Assembly (NCBI GenBank): GCA_013289855.1
Contig: JABCZD010000004.1
Span: forward strand, 248,001-312,000
Source of the DNA: Acidobacteriota bacterium
GTDB lineage: Bacteria > Acidobacteriota > Terriglobia > Acidiferrales > UBA7541
Direction of reading: 5' to 3'
Length of the DNA: 64,000 nucleotides
Made by a program: the position numbers and the translations under genes. The notes below the pieces were generated by a model. It saw only the letters and a list, made by a program, of their open reading frames with translations, was not told the DNA's origin and did not search any database. Each line of letters opens with the position of its first letter. The stretch's first letter is position 1. Shown in pieces: positions 53,103 to 61,817 of the stretch.

Positions 53103-54962
53103 ATGTCGACCGTAACTGATATTCCGTTGCCAAAAACCAAGCGCGAAGTGATCGACCGCGCGGTCATCCGCTTCGCCGGAGACTCCGGCGACGGCATGCA
53201 AATCACCGGCAGCCAGTTCACCAACACCGTGGCCCTGTACGGCAACGACATCGCCACCTTCCCGGACTATCCCGCTGAAATCCGCGCCCCGGCAGGCACG
53301 CTCCCCGGCGTCAGCGGCTTCCAGCTCCACTTTTCTTCCGACGATATCAACACTCCTGGCGACGCCATCGACGTCCTGATCGCCATGAATCCCGCCGCCT
53401 TGCGCGTGAATATCGCCGACCTGAAGGCCAACGGCATCCTCATCGTCAACAGCGACAGCTTCACCGAAAACGACCTGCGCAAAGCGCAAATGACGGTAAA
53501 TCCACTCGAAGATCATTCGCTGGACAAGTTCCGCCTCTTCCCCGTCGAGCTCGAGCGTCTTACTCGCCGCGCCTTGGAGCACCTCGGCCTCGATGCCAAG
53601 TCTATGGACCGCTGCAAAAATTTCTTCGCTCTCGGCATGTGCTACTGGCTCTACAACCGCTCGATGGAATCGACGGTTCGCTGGATCAACGACAAATTCA
53701 GCAAGAAGCCGCTCCTCGTCGAAGCCAATCAACTGGCCATGAAAGCCGGCTACTCCTACTGCGAAGCCACCGAAGCTTTCCAGATCAGCTATGAAATCCC
53801 GCCGGCGCAACTGACGCCGGGCCTGTATCGCAACATGAGCGGAAATCAGGCTCTCGCGCTGGGCTTTGTCACCGCCTCACAAAAATCCGGTCTGACGCTT
53901 TTCCAGGGCAGCTACCCCATCACGCCGGCGTCAGATATTTTGCACGAGCTTTCGCAATACAAAGACTTCGGCGTGATGACCTTCCAAGCCGAAGACGAAA
54001 TCGCCGCCATCACTTCCTCGATCGGCGCAGCCTACGCGGGCGCGCTGGCGCTTACCACCACCTCTGGCCCTGGCATGGCGCTCAAAACCGAAGCTCTGGG
54101 CCTGGCTGTCGCCATCGAAATTCCGCTAGTCATCGTCAACGTGCAACGCGGCGGACCTTCCACCGGTTTGCCCACCAAGACCGAACAAGCCGATTTGCTG
54201 CAGGCCATGTTCGGCCGCAACTCCGAAGCTCCCATTCCCATAATCGCGGCGTCCACTCCGGGCGATTGCTTTTGGGCCGCCATCGAGGCCTGCCGTATCG
54301 CGGTAAAATATATGGTCCCGGTAATCCTGCTTTCCGACGGCTACCTCGCCAACGGCGCCGAACCGTGGCGCGTGCCCGAACTCAGCGACATCCCGGACAT
54401 TCCGGTAAATTTCGCAAAAAATCCCGAAGGCTTTAAGCCGTACAAACGCAATCCCGACACGCTCGCCCGCCCCTGGGCGATCCCAGGCACGCTCGGACTC
54501 GAGCACCGCATCGGCGGCCTCGAAAAACAAGACGTCAGCGGCAACATTAACTACGAGCCGCTGAATCACGAAAACATGGTGCGCATCCGCGCCGCCAAAG
54601 TCGCCGGCATCGTGCAGGATATTCCCGACGCCGTACCCACCGGCGATCCCGACGGCGATCTGCTGATCGTCGCCTGGGGCTCCACGCACGGCTCCATCAC
54701 TGCCGCGGTGAAAACACAACGCGCCCTCGGACGCCGCATCGGCCACCTCCACCTGCGCCATCTGAATCCGCTGCCCGCAAATCTCGCGCAGGTTTTCAAG
54801 CGCTACAAAAAAATCCTGGTCCCCGAACTCAACATGGGCCAGCTGCTCTGGATCCTACGCGCAAAATATTTGGTCGACGCCGTCGGCCTGAACAAAATTC
54901 AGGGCCGCCCGTTCAAGCAAGCCGAACTGGAACAAAAAATCGAAGAAGTCCTGGGCCTCTAA
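53103..54962 (+). CDS. korA: 2-oxoacid:ferredoxin oxidoreductase, fused gamma/alpha subunit
   Basis: 619-residue large subunit of a 2-oxoglutarate- or related 2-oxoacid:ferredoxin oxidoreductase. The N-terminal gamma domain (about 12-190) begins VIRFAGDSGDGMQITG; the alpha domain has the YPITP motif (GSYPITPASDIL), the acceptor-site GGPSTGLPTKTEQADL and a C-terminal swivel domain. With KorB it oxidises 2-oxoacids to acyl-CoA, reducing ferredoxin, or runs in reverse. GGGGAG lies about four bases before ATG 53103; KorB follows 15 bases after the stop. Substrate preference (2-oxoglutarate most likely from the two-subunit layout) cannot be settled from sequence. Confidence 0.9.
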   Translation: MSTVTDIPLPKTKREVIDRAVIRFAGDSGDGMQITGSQFTNTVALYGNDIATFPDYPAEIRAPAGTLPGVSGFQLHFSSDDINTPGDAIDVLIAMNPAALRVNIADLKANGILIVNSDSFTENDLRKAQMTVNPLEDHSLDKFRLFPVELERLTRRALEHLGLDAKSMDRCKNFFALGMCYWLYNRSMESTVRWINDKFSKKPLLVEANQLAMKAGYSYCEATEAFQISYEIPPAQLTPGLYRNMSGNQALALGFVTASQKSGLTLFQGSYPITPASDILHELSQYKDFGVMTFQAEDEIAAITSSIGAAYAGALALTTTSGPGMALKTEALGLAVAIEIPLVIVNVQRGGPSTGLPTKTEQADLLQAMFGRNSEAPIPIIAASTPGDCFWAAIEACRIAVKYMVPVILLSDGYLANGAEPWRVPELSDIPDIPVNFAKNPEGFKPYKRNPDTLARPWAIPGTLGLEHRIGGLEKQDVSGNINYEPLNHENMVRIRAAKVAGIVQDIPDAVPTGDPDGDLLIVAWGSTHGSITAAVKTQRALGRRIGHLHLRHLNPLPANLAQVFKRYKKILVPELNMGQLLWILRAKYLVDAVGLNKIQGRPFKQAELEQKIEEVLGL

Positions 54963-54977
54963 AGGAACTCTCAAGAC

Positions 54978-56003
54978 ATGACCACTACTGCGCTGCCCGT
55001 CCTAACCAAAAAAGATTTCCAGACCGACCAAGAAGTCCGCTGGTGCCCCGGCTGCGGAGACTACGCCATCCTCTCCGCCGTGCAAGCCGTCTTCCCGGAA
55101 CTCGGCATCAAACGTGAAAATTTCGTGGTCGTAAGCGGCATCGGCTGCTCCAGTCGCTTCCCGTATTACATGAACACCTTCGGCTTCCACACCATCCACG
55201 GCCGCGCCCCGGCCGTAGCCACCGGCATCAAAGCCATCCGCCCGGACCTGGAAGTCTGGGTCGCCACAGGCGACGGCGACGCGCTCTCCATCGGCGGCAA
55301 TCACACTATTCACATGCTGCGCCGCAACGTCGGGCTGAAAGTCCTGCTCTTCAACAATAAGATTTACGGCCTGACCAAAGGCCAATATTCGCCCACCTCG
55401 GAAGTAAACAAGAAGACGAAGTCCACGCCATTCGGCTCCGTAGATCGCCCCTTCAATCCGTTGGCCCTGGCCATCGGCGCCGAAGCAACCTTCGTAGCCC
55501 GTTCCGTCGACGTCTTCCAGCAGCATCTGAAAGAAACTCTGAAGACCGCCGCCGCCCATCGCGGCTCAGCGTTCATTGAAATCCTGCAAAACTGCAACAT
55601 CTTCAACGACGGCGCATGGTTCTCCCTCACCGAACGCGACGCCCGCAGCGAGCACGTCATCACCCTCGAACAGGGCAAGCCCATGGTCTTCGGCAAAAAT
55701 CGCGACAAGGGCATCCGCATGGTCGGCATGGACCTCGAAGTAGTCGCGCTAGGCAACGGCATCACTGAAGCCAATTTGCTCATCCACGACGCAAAAAATC
55801 CCAATCCCGCCTACGCTTTCGCCCTGGCACAAATGGAAAAGCGCGAAGGCTTCCCCACCCCCATCGGCGTCCTGCGCAACTGGAACGACCAACCGCGTTA
55901 CGAAGAAGTTTTGAACCAGCAGATCAAAGACGTAATCGCCAAGCGCGGCCCCGGCGACCTGAACAAACTCCTCCGCGCCGGCGACACCTGGGAAGTGCGA
56001 TAG
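54978..56003 (+). CDS. korB: 2-oxoacid:ferredoxin oxidoreductase, beta subunit
   Basis: 341-residue partner of KorA. The thiamine-diphosphate motif is GDGDALSIGGNHTIHMLRRN near 87-106, ending with LLFNNKIYGLT. Four cysteines that bind the [4Fe-4S] cluster in this class are visible: WCPGCGD (two), GIGCSS and LQNCNIF. The rest (HxxGR region, HIHGRAPAVATGIK-like segment) also fits. AAGGAAC precedes ATG 54978. No ferredoxin gene is nearby. Together with pyruvate carboxylase it covers the oxaloacetate and 2-oxoglutarate nodes. Confidence 0.9.
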   Translation: MTTTALPVLTKKDFQTDQEVRWCPGCGDYAILSAVQAVFPELGIKRENFVVVSGIGCSSRFPYYMNTFGFHTIHGRAPAVATGIKAIRPDLEVWVATGDGDALSIGGNHTIHMLRRNVGLKVLLFNNKIYGLTKGQYSPTSEVNKKTKSTPFGSVDRPFNPLALAIGAEATFVARSVDVFQQHLKETLKTAAAHRGSAFIEILQNCNIFNDGAWFSLTERDARSEHVITLEQGKPMVFGKNRDKGIRMVGMDLEVVALGNGITEANLLIHDAKNPNPAYAFALAQMEKREGFPTPIGVLRNWNDQPRYEEVLNQQIKDVIAKRGPGDLNKLLRAGDTWEVR

Positions 56004-56035
56004 CTCCCTTTTATCTCGGCCTTTTTAATGTAGGT

Positions 56036-56053
56036 GCCGGACTTTAGTCCGGC
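56036..56053. repeat. REP-like palindrome GCCGGACT-TT-AGTCCGGC
   Basis: An 8-bp palindrome flanked by TAGGT and CTAGCC, 33 bases after korB. Its layout resembles the palindrome at 59611-59628 (a TAG(G/T)..., arm, TT or TC centre). It may be a small REP-like element; as a terminator it lacks a T run. Confidence 0.6.
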
Positions 56054-56126
56054 CTAGCCTTGCATTTCTAAAACTCCTTCCCCAACAATTCCGTGACTTC
56101 TTCCCCGTAATCGCATCCAATAAGCA

Positions 56127-57515
56127 ATGCGACACCCATCCCAAACCGTGGATGACCCCACCAAACGCGAACTGTTCGGCCCCCTCGGCGACGCGGACCC
56201 TCTTCCGCCCAGTCTCCTGGCCTCCACCAACGAGCAAGCCAAAACCCTCGCGCTCCTCCAGGAGATCAGCCGCGACTTCTCTCCCCTGATCAGCCACACC
56301 GTTCTGCTGCGCACCATCGCCGAGCGCGTCAAACGCCTCGTCAACTACGACGTCTTCAACGTAATGATCTGGAATGAAGACTCCCAACTCCTGCAATCCA
56401 TTTTCGCGCTGCGCTACGAAGAATCCATTCCGGCGCGTGTGACGTTGCACCTACACGAGGGACTCACCGGCTCGGCAGCGGCCCAGCGCGCCACCCTGCG
56501 CGTCAACGACGTCCTTACCGACCCGCGCTACATTCGCACCGAAACCGGCATCGACGCCCGCTCCGAACTGGTCGTCCCCCTGATCCGTCAGGATCGCCTC
56601 ATCGGCGTCATCGACCTTGAAAGCACCGCCCCGCACGCCTTCACCGACGCACACGAACGCATGCTGTCGACGCTCTCGCCGTTTCTCGCCGTGGCCCTCG
56701 AAAACTCGCGCCTCTACGAGGAGGCCCACGAGAGCCAGCGCCGCCTGCAAAACGATCTGGATACCGCGCGCGAAATCCAGATGCAGCTACTGCCCACCGG
56801 CGCGCGCGAAATTCCTGGCCTGGACCTCGCCGCCGCCTACACTCCCGCCCGCGACCTCGGCGGCGACTTCTACGATTTCCTTCCCTACGGCGAAGGCAAA
56901 TTGGCGATGGCGCTCGGCGACGTCTCCGGCAAAGGCACCGCCGCCGCCCTGTACGGAGCGCTAGCCATCGGCATGCTGCGCGAACACGTGGTCACGCACA
57001 ATTGTCCGCCAGAGGAAATGCTCGCTACCCTGAACGACCGCCTGCAAGGCGGCCGCCTGGACGCCCGCTTCATCGCCATGCTCTTCGCCGTCTACGACGC
57101 CCCCACGCGCAAGCTGACCATCGCCAACGCCGGCTGCCCCTATCCATTACTGCTGCGCAACGGCCAAGTCAGCGAACTGCACCTTGAAGGCGTGCCACTG
57201 GGCCTCTTCCGCGGCACGCTATACGATCAACAAGCCTTCGACCTGCTGCATGGCGACGTGGTCGTCTTCGCCTCCGACGGCATCGTCGAGTCCGACAACG
57301 CCCAAGGCGAAGACTTCGGCTCCGACCGCCTCGCGCAAGTTCTCGCCTCCACCACTCCCCACGATTCCGCCCAATCCATCACGCAAAGAATCCTAGCCGC
57401 CACCGACGCCCACAGCGGCCCCGCCTGGGCCCCCCACGACGACCGCACCCTGCTGGTCCTCCGCGTTACGGAAGAACCCACCGCCGACTATTCCCGCCTG
57501 CCGATCATCTACTGA
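56127..57515 (+). CDS. GAF-PP2C (RsbU/SpoIIE-type) serine phosphatase
   Basis: 462-residue soluble phosphatase. A GAF domain (about 40-195: NEQAKTLALLQEISRDFSPL through the ENSRLYEEA linker) senses a small ligand or light. The PP2C domain (about 225-455) has DLGGDFYDF, GDVSGKGTAA, FASDGIVESDN and HDDRTLLVLRV, which hold the metal-ligand aspartates. It differs from the first phosphatase by lacking FHA. Family members dephosphorylate anti-anti-sigma factors; none is nearby. No strong ribosome site precedes ATG 56127. It stands 123 bases after korB. Confidence 0.88.
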   Translation: MRHPSQTVDDPTKRELFGPLGDADPLPPSLLASTNEQAKTLALLQEISRDFSPLISHTVLLRTIAERVKRLVNYDVFNVMIWNEDSQLLQSIFALRYEESIPARVTLHLHEGLTGSAAAQRATLRVNDVLTDPRYIRTETGIDARSELVVPLIRQDRLIGVIDLESTAPHAFTDAHERMLSTLSPFLAVALENSRLYEEAHESQRRLQNDLDTAREIQMQLLPTGAREIPGLDLAAAYTPARDLGGDFYDFLPYGEGKLAMALGDVSGKGTAAALYGALAIGMLREHVVTHNCPPEEMLATLNDRLQGGRLDARFIAMLFAVYDAPTRKLTIANAGCPYPLLLRNGQVSELHLEGVPLGLFRGTLYDQQAFDLLHGDVVVFASDGIVESDNAQGEDFGSDRLAQVLASTTPHDSAQSITQRILAATDAHSGPAWAPHDDRTLLVLRVTEEPTADYSRLPIIY

Positions 57516-57642
57516 CCGCTTTTTGCCGCCCCACAATGAACCGGACGTATCGATACCGATATTTCTCTGCTTACGCGCGTCTCTAATTGTTTTTATTTTA
57601 AATTGCGATATCATTAGCTAGGCTTATGGAGGTCCAGCAGGC

Positions 57643-58440
57643 GTGCACCAGCTATTTCCAGCTCCGCCCTTCCGCGCCGCGCCGATGCTCGGATGGTTCC
57701 GCTTCGATCGCGCCCTGATGATCATCCTGCGCCGCCTGGTGGTTCCGGTGCTCCTGTTCGCCACCTTCGCGCTCACCTGCGCCTTCGTCTATCAGCGCCT
57801 CGAGCATCTGCGCTTCACCGACGCCATCTTCTGGGTTTCTCATCCCCATGCCATCGACTACCTCAAAACCCGCAGCTCCACAAAATGGTTCTCCACCTTC
57901 GTATCCTTCGGCGTCTTCGCCTTCGAAATCTGGTTCGCCGAACGCATCCTGCTGACATTCATGGGCCACCAAGGCCGGGAGGTCTGGAAATCCATGCTCA
58001 ACGAAATGAATCTCGAACGCGTGCGCGACCATTTCATCGTCTGCGGCTACGGACAAGTAGGCCGTACGCTAATCGGAAATTTGGCCGCCGCCAAAATCCC
58101 ATTCGTGCTGATCGAAACCAACGAAGGTTTATATCGCCAGCTCCTGCAAGAAGGCGTCCTCGCAATTCAAGGCGACGCCAAACGCCATAGCGTCCTGGAG
58201 GAAGCCGGCATCATGCGTGCCCGCGGCATCTGCGTGGTCATCGATAACGACGCCGACAACCTCTACATCACCATCACCGCCAAAGCCATGAATCCCAAGC
58301 TGCGCATCCTCACCCGCGCCGGCCAGGAACGTTACGCCCAAGCCATGCGCACTTCCGGCGCCGACGAAGTCATTATCCCCGAATACGAAGGCGGCAAACT
58401 CGCCAGCCAGCTAATCCAAAAATACGCCGCCACGCTCTAA
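57643..58440 (+). CDS. RCK-domain channel-like protein without a K+ selectivity filter
   Basis: 265-residue protein with the layout of a two-helix K+ channel plus RCK domain. TM1 is about 32-50, TM2 about 84-106, and the RCK-N/TrkA-N nucleotide-binding domain starts at GYGQVG (135-140). The pore segment between the helices (58-80), FTDAIFWVSHPHAIDYLKTR, has no TVGYG or TVGF motif. It is either a variant channel of different selectivity or a sensor. GTG 57643 has GAGG about nine bases upstream. No partner transporter is seen. Confidence 0.75.
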   Translation: MHQLFPAPPFRAAPMLGWFRFDRALMIILRRLVVPVLLFATFALTCAFVYQRLEHLRFTDAIFWVSHPHAIDYLKTRSSTKWFSTFVSFGVFAFEIWFAERILLTFMGHQGREVWKSMLNEMNLERVRDHFIVCGYGQVGRTLIGNLAAAKIPFVLIETNEGLYRQLLQEGVLAIQGDAKRHSVLEEAGIMRARGICVVIDNDADNLYITITAKAMNPKLRILTRAGQERYAQAMRTSGADEVIIPEYEGGKLASQLIQKYAATL

Positions 58441-58534
58441 CCCGCCCTCTGCCGCTCGAAAGCGCCGGAGGCGCGCCACAAGTTAGCCCAACCCGCAGGG
58501 CTGGGTAACGGTCGCAACAACAAGAACACCGCGC

Positions 58535-58563
58535 TTGACCCTGTAAACTAAACAATTTACACT
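58535..58563 (+). promoter_or_regulatory. Promoter with palindromic operator for the HigA-type gene
   Basis: TTGACC (58535-58540), 17-base spacer, TACACT (58558-58563). Inside the spacer is TGTAAA (58542-58547) - 8 bases - TTTACA (58556-58561), a perfect inverted repeat overlapping the -10. The gene's ATG is at 58570, seven bases after the -10, so the transcript would be nearly leaderless. Autorepression by the HigA-type protein is likely. Confidence 0.7.
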
Positions 58564-58569
58564 AAGCCG

Positions 58570-58884
58570 ATGAACGGACTGCCGCCCCTCCATCCGGGCG
58601 AGATTCTCAAGCAAGACATCCTGCCGCATGTGGGCCTGTCGGTAACGGCTGCTGCCAAGGCTTTGGGCGTTTCCCGCCAGATGCTTCACGACATTCTGGC
58701 GGAGCGCAAGCCGCTGTCCGCCGTCATGTGTCTGAAGGTAGCCCGCCTGTTTGGCGGCTCCCCGGAAGTGTGGATGCGCTTGCAGGCTTCCTACGACCTG
58801 AAGAAGGCTGCGCGCAACAAAAAAGTAATGGCCCGCGTCGCCCGCATCGTCCCCGTAAAGCCAGCCGAAGAAGTTCTGGCCTAG
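58570..58884 (+). CDS. HigA-type antitoxin / XRE-family regulator, solitary
   Basis: 104-residue DNA-binding protein of the HigA family. LHPGEILKQDILPHVGLS and a helix-turn-helix (LSVTAAAKALGVSRQMLHDI, about 23-42) are followed by the family's AERKPLSAVMCLKVARLFG and SPEVWMRLQASYDLKKA. HigA normally pairs with the HigB RNase encoded upstream, but the 129 bases before it hold a promoter/operator and no HigB gene. It is therefore an orphan antitoxin or a plain regulator. The start has no ribosome site, matching the leaderless promoter. Confidence 0.85.
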   Translation: MNGLPPLHPGEILKQDILPHVGLSVTAAAKALGVSRQMLHDILAERKPLSAVMCLKVARLFGGSPEVWMRLQASYDLKKAARNKKVMARVARIVPVKPAEEVLA

Positions 58885-58944
58885 AGCACCAGCCTGCACG
58901 GGAAGGGCGTTCGTTGCGTCCTCAGTTTCCGGAGGTCAAGACTC

Positions 58945-59553
58945 ATGAAAATATTGTCCCTCACGTTGCTGACGATCTTCATTGCATTGGCCACCCTTGC
59001 TCAAACAACTCGCCCGACGTCCGGCATTGAGTATCATCACGGGCTCCGCGTACGCATTTATCCCGTCACGACAACCTATCTGCCGAACCAGCCGCTAGAC
59101 TTCCGCGTGGAATTTCGCAACGAAGGCAACACAAGTATGCGCGTCGGACGCCTCGCGGCCACCAGCGTCAACGCGCCGTTCCGCCTGTCGCTAAAAGTCG
59201 AAGACTCCGCAGGTCACGTCATCGTAGACCCTGTAAAAGACCTCGCTGAACTACCGTGCGTCGATTTGCGAGAACTCGATGTCGACCACCCCGCAATCTG
59301 GACTGTGATAGCTCCGGGATCGACATACTCAACGACGCTGAGTTTAATAACCAGGGCCATGGAAAACCTGCGGCCTGGGCGCTACAAGGTTCACGGTCTT
59401 TATCGCTCCTACGGCGTTCTAGAAGGCGGCCACTGTCTAAACTTCAAGCAATATCCACGGTCGAGCGCCGGTTCAACCGGCACGGAATGGCAAGGCTACG
59501 TCGACACGAACGACGTCGAGATTACAATTCTACCGCCAGCCGAGGAAAGATAG
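58945..59553 (+). CDS. Exported protein of unknown function
   Basis: 202-residue secreted protein. The signal peptide (MKILSLTLLTIFIALATLAQ) is followed by a beta-rich domain: GLRVRIYPVTTTYLPNQPLD, FRVEFRNEGNTSMRVG, and later SGTYSTTLSL-like strands. The composition suggests an immunoglobulin-like fold (intracellular proteinase inhibitor BsuPI-like layout is possible). I cannot name a family. GGAGGTCAAG precedes ATG 58945. It lies 60 bases after the HigA-type gene and may be read through. Confidence 0.65.
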   Translation: MKILSLTLLTIFIALATLAQTTRPTSGIEYHHGLRVRIYPVTTTYLPNQPLDFRVEFRNEGNTSMRVGRLAATSVNAPFRLSLKVEDSAGHVIVDPVKDLAELPCVDLRELDVDHPAIWTVIAPGSTYSTTLSLITRAMENLRPGRYKVHGLYRSYGVLEGGHCLNFKQYPRSSAGSTGTEWQGYVDTNDVEITILPPAEER

Positions 59554-59610
59554 GGACACCGTCCTCAACTGCGCTCGGCTTCCGCGGTTTTCGTCCATTT
59601 GTTCGTAGTG

Positions 59611-59628
59611 GCGAATCTTCAGATTCGC
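59611..59628. repeat. REP-like palindrome GCGAATCT-TC-AGATTCGC
   Basis: An 8-bp inverted repeat 57 bases after the exported-protein gene, flanked by GTAGTG. The layout is like the one after korB (56036-56053). No T run follows. Confidence 0.6.
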
Positions 59629-59818
59629 ATCCCCTATACTCGGGGCGAGGCGTCGAAATAAGTAATGCGAAATTAAAGTGGAGGCGTCGGGCAGGATTTA
59701 CCAACGCCTCCGTCCAATTCTGCCGGGTGGCATACTGCGCACTGAAGCAACGTCATCCAACGTCAAAGAAAAGGTGCCGAATCATTCGAACGTTATACAC
59801 TAAAGCTAAAGTTAGCTA

Positions 59819-59847
59819 TTGACAAACTATCTGTCCCATGCTACCAT
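59819..59847 (+). promoter_or_regulatory. Near-consensus orphan promoter
   Basis: TTGACA (59819-59824), 17 bases, TACCAT (59842-59847). The spacing is ideal. No gene of recognisable length follows: an ATG at 59846 gives 24 codons (MGNVAPIRNLNPAPHPTLLL...) and an ATG at 59853 gives 26. Transcripts could be a small RNA or a short peptide. Confidence 0.65.
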
Positions 59848-59939
59848 GGGCAATGTCGCGCCCATCCGGAACCTCAACCCCGCACCCCATCCCACCCTAT
59901 TACTCGATCAGCGTTCCTAACCAAATTCCTTAATTCTTG

Positions 59940-60100
59940 TAACCCCAATAGAATCTTACTCTTTCGCACGAATCACCCCTAAACCCAATGGAATCTTACT
60001 CTTTCAAAATGACCCCGGGGGTGGGGGTACCCTTGTTGATACTATTCAAGTTCTCGTCGAACGGACATCATCTTCCGTAACCCCAATCAATACTATCTCT
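59940..60100 (+). repeat. Three degenerate CCCAAT...CTCTT repeats
   Basis: Units starting near 59940, 59980 and 60078 share a TAAxCCCAAT core. The first two also share the 14 bases GAATCTTACTCTTT; the third has ATACTATCTCTT. Spacing is 40 and 98 bases. Not a CRISPR array: too few, uneven and degenerate. Confidence 0.6.
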
Positions 60101-60226
60101 TCCAGAGTTTTCGCCTCCGACCCCTCTAAAATCCGTCTCGTCCAGAAACAGGTGGAGGAATGGCGCAGCGACTCCATGGCTGAATTGCGGAACGACTTAC
60201 TTGTGGGGAGCTTACGTGGTGAGGGT

Positions 60227-61357
60227 CTACTTGTGCGCGCTGCCGAGCAGGCTCGACGCGGCGCCCGTGGTGGCCAGGCCCGAAGCCAGCGCCGTGACCG
60301 GAGCGGTGGGATTCGCAAAATAGTTTTCTTCCCGCAGCTTGCGGTAGATCCGGCCGGCCACTTCCGCCGCCGTCGGACCCTTTACGCGACGCGTATTCCC
60401 GCGCAGCAAGACGGCAATGGCAATCTTGGGATGCAGCTCATCGGCGTAGGTGACGTACCAGCCCAGGCGCGACGGCGTAACGTGATCGTCGCAAGTGCCG
60501 GTCTTGCCCAGCGACGTTTCATCGCCGCCCGCATCGAAGCTGGACTTCGCCGTGCCGTACAGCACCGCGGCCAACATGCCTTCGCGAATTTCCGGAAGGA
60601 TCGGCCCAATATTCAAATCGCGTTTCACCCGCGGCTGGAAATTATCCACTTCTTCCTGCGTGCGCGGATACTGCAAATAATAAAGCGTTCCGCCATTGGC
60701 GAATGCCGAAGCCATGGAGACCAGTTGCAGCGGCGTCATCTGAATGCCTTCGCCGAAGCTGGACATGCGCGCAATCCCGCCAAACGCCGGTGGCGCGGAA
60801 GGAAACGCTCCGGGATGTTCTTCCGGCAAGTTGTAACCGGCCAGCTCGCCGAGGCCCACCAGGCGCGCATACTTCGCCACCGTGTCGTAACCCATGCGCC
60901 GGCCCAGCTCTTCAAAAAATACGTTGTTGGAATGCGCCATCGCTTCCGTCAAATTCATGTATTTCTTGCGGCTGACGCGCAGCATGGTGTCGCGCGTAAT
61001 CACGTTTTCTTCCAGCGCCGCGAGCGCAATCGTCGGCTTAATCGTGGAGCACGGAATGTAGCCTTCGCCGAACGCAATTTTCTGATTGACCACCGCAAGG
61101 ATTCTGCCGGTGTTGGGATTCACCGCGACCACCGCGCCGTTATACCTTCCGAGTCCTTCGACCAGTGCCGCGCGCACAACGGGATCGTCAAAGCCGGTCA
61201 TGTCGTCGCCGGTGGAATTAGCAAACGTGGGAACGCCGCGCACGGTTTTATGCGTGGTGTTAGCGGCGGTAGCGCCCGGAGCTGCGGGAAGCGGCGCGAC
61301 GCACAGCGCCGAAAGCATGATTGCAAGAGCCATTTTTCCCAGTTGCCGACTTACCAT
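60227..61357 (-). CDS. Penicillin-binding transpeptidase (single domain)
   Basis: 376-residue exported acyl-serine enzyme. A signal peptide (about 1-26) leads to a single penicillin-binding domain: Ser104-x-x-Lys107 (CSTIKPT), Ser143-Asn-Asn145 (AHSNNVFF) and Lys285-Thr-Gly (LGKTGTCDD). The class B PBP pedestal domain and a transmembrane stem are missing, so it is a stand-alone transpeptidase-like protein, near class D beta-lactamases and PBP2-like catalytic domains in layout. It could be a transpeptidase or a beta-lactamase. ATG 61357 has AGGGG six bases upstream; an upstream start at 61432 is also in frame. Confidence 0.85.
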   Translation of the reverse strand: MVSRQLGKMALAIMLSALCVAPLPAAPGATAANTTHKTVRGVPTFANSTGDDMTGFDDPVVRAALVEGLGRYNGAVVAVNPNTGRILAVVNQKIAFGEGYIPCSTIKPTIALAALEENVITRDTMLRVSRKKYMNLTEAMAHSNNVFFEELGRRMGYDTVAKYARLVGLGELAGYNLPEEHPGAFPSAPPAFGGIARMSSFGEGIQMTPLQLVSMASAFANGGTLYYLQYPRTQEEVDNFQPRVKRDLNIGPILPEIREGMLAAVLYGTAKSSFDAGGDETSLGKTGTCDDHVTPSRLGWYVTYADELHPKIAIAVLLRGNTRRVKGPTAAEVAGRIYRKLREENYFANPTAPVTALASGLATTGAASSLLGSAHK

Positions 61358-61817
61358 TTGCACCCCTGTTTGCGCTCGCGGCCGTTGCCTATTTCCGGCG
61401 TGAACTCTGTAGCTGCTAATCGACCGGCACAAACTTACGCCGAACCGAACCTTCTACGGATGGAATATATGCACTCGTTCGTCCAAACCCGAACAGTCGA
61501 ACTCGCTACTGATTCGATGCAACTTAAGAGCGCGGCGCCTCCTGAGCAGTGCATCAAAATGAAACGCCTCGGTCCGCTTGAGACGTCGTCGTGCGCTTGA
61601 GACGTAGTGTAAGGTCCAGAGCCCGCCAGAAGCAATAGCCGACTCGCTCCAGTACGTCGCTATGTGCTTTGTTTTGTATGACTGCCCGTTGGGGCAGGTG
61701 CCAATTTTCGGCTAGTTTTCAGGCCAATTGCGCTGCCCAGCGTGTGGCCCAGTTTACGAGGCAAATTTTGTGGCTCATTTTGCAACAGGGCAAAATCGCT
61801 GTTCGCGCGGGGAAAAC
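61358..61817. other. Intergenic region between PBP and transglycosylase genes
   Basis: 460 bases between two same-strand genes. I see no open frame with a ribosome site, and no hairpin with a T run. Confidence 0.35.

Larger units (their letters stand above)
59554..60226. other. Intergenic region with promoter and repeats
   Basis: 673 bases with a REP-like palindrome (59611-59628), a near-consensus promoter (59819-59847), degenerate repeats (59940-60100) and a GGGGGTGGGGGTACCC stretch near 60017-60031. No clear gene is present; short frames of 20-30 codons follow the promoter (see separate entries). Confidence 0.6.

Noticed and set aside
59940..60100. CRISPR array
   Set aside because: Only three degenerate units with uneven spacing and no cas genes.
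60152..61600. Long plus-strand open frame opposite the transpeptidase gene
   Set aside because: It is the antisense of the PBP gene, rich in Arg and Gly, with no recognisable domain.
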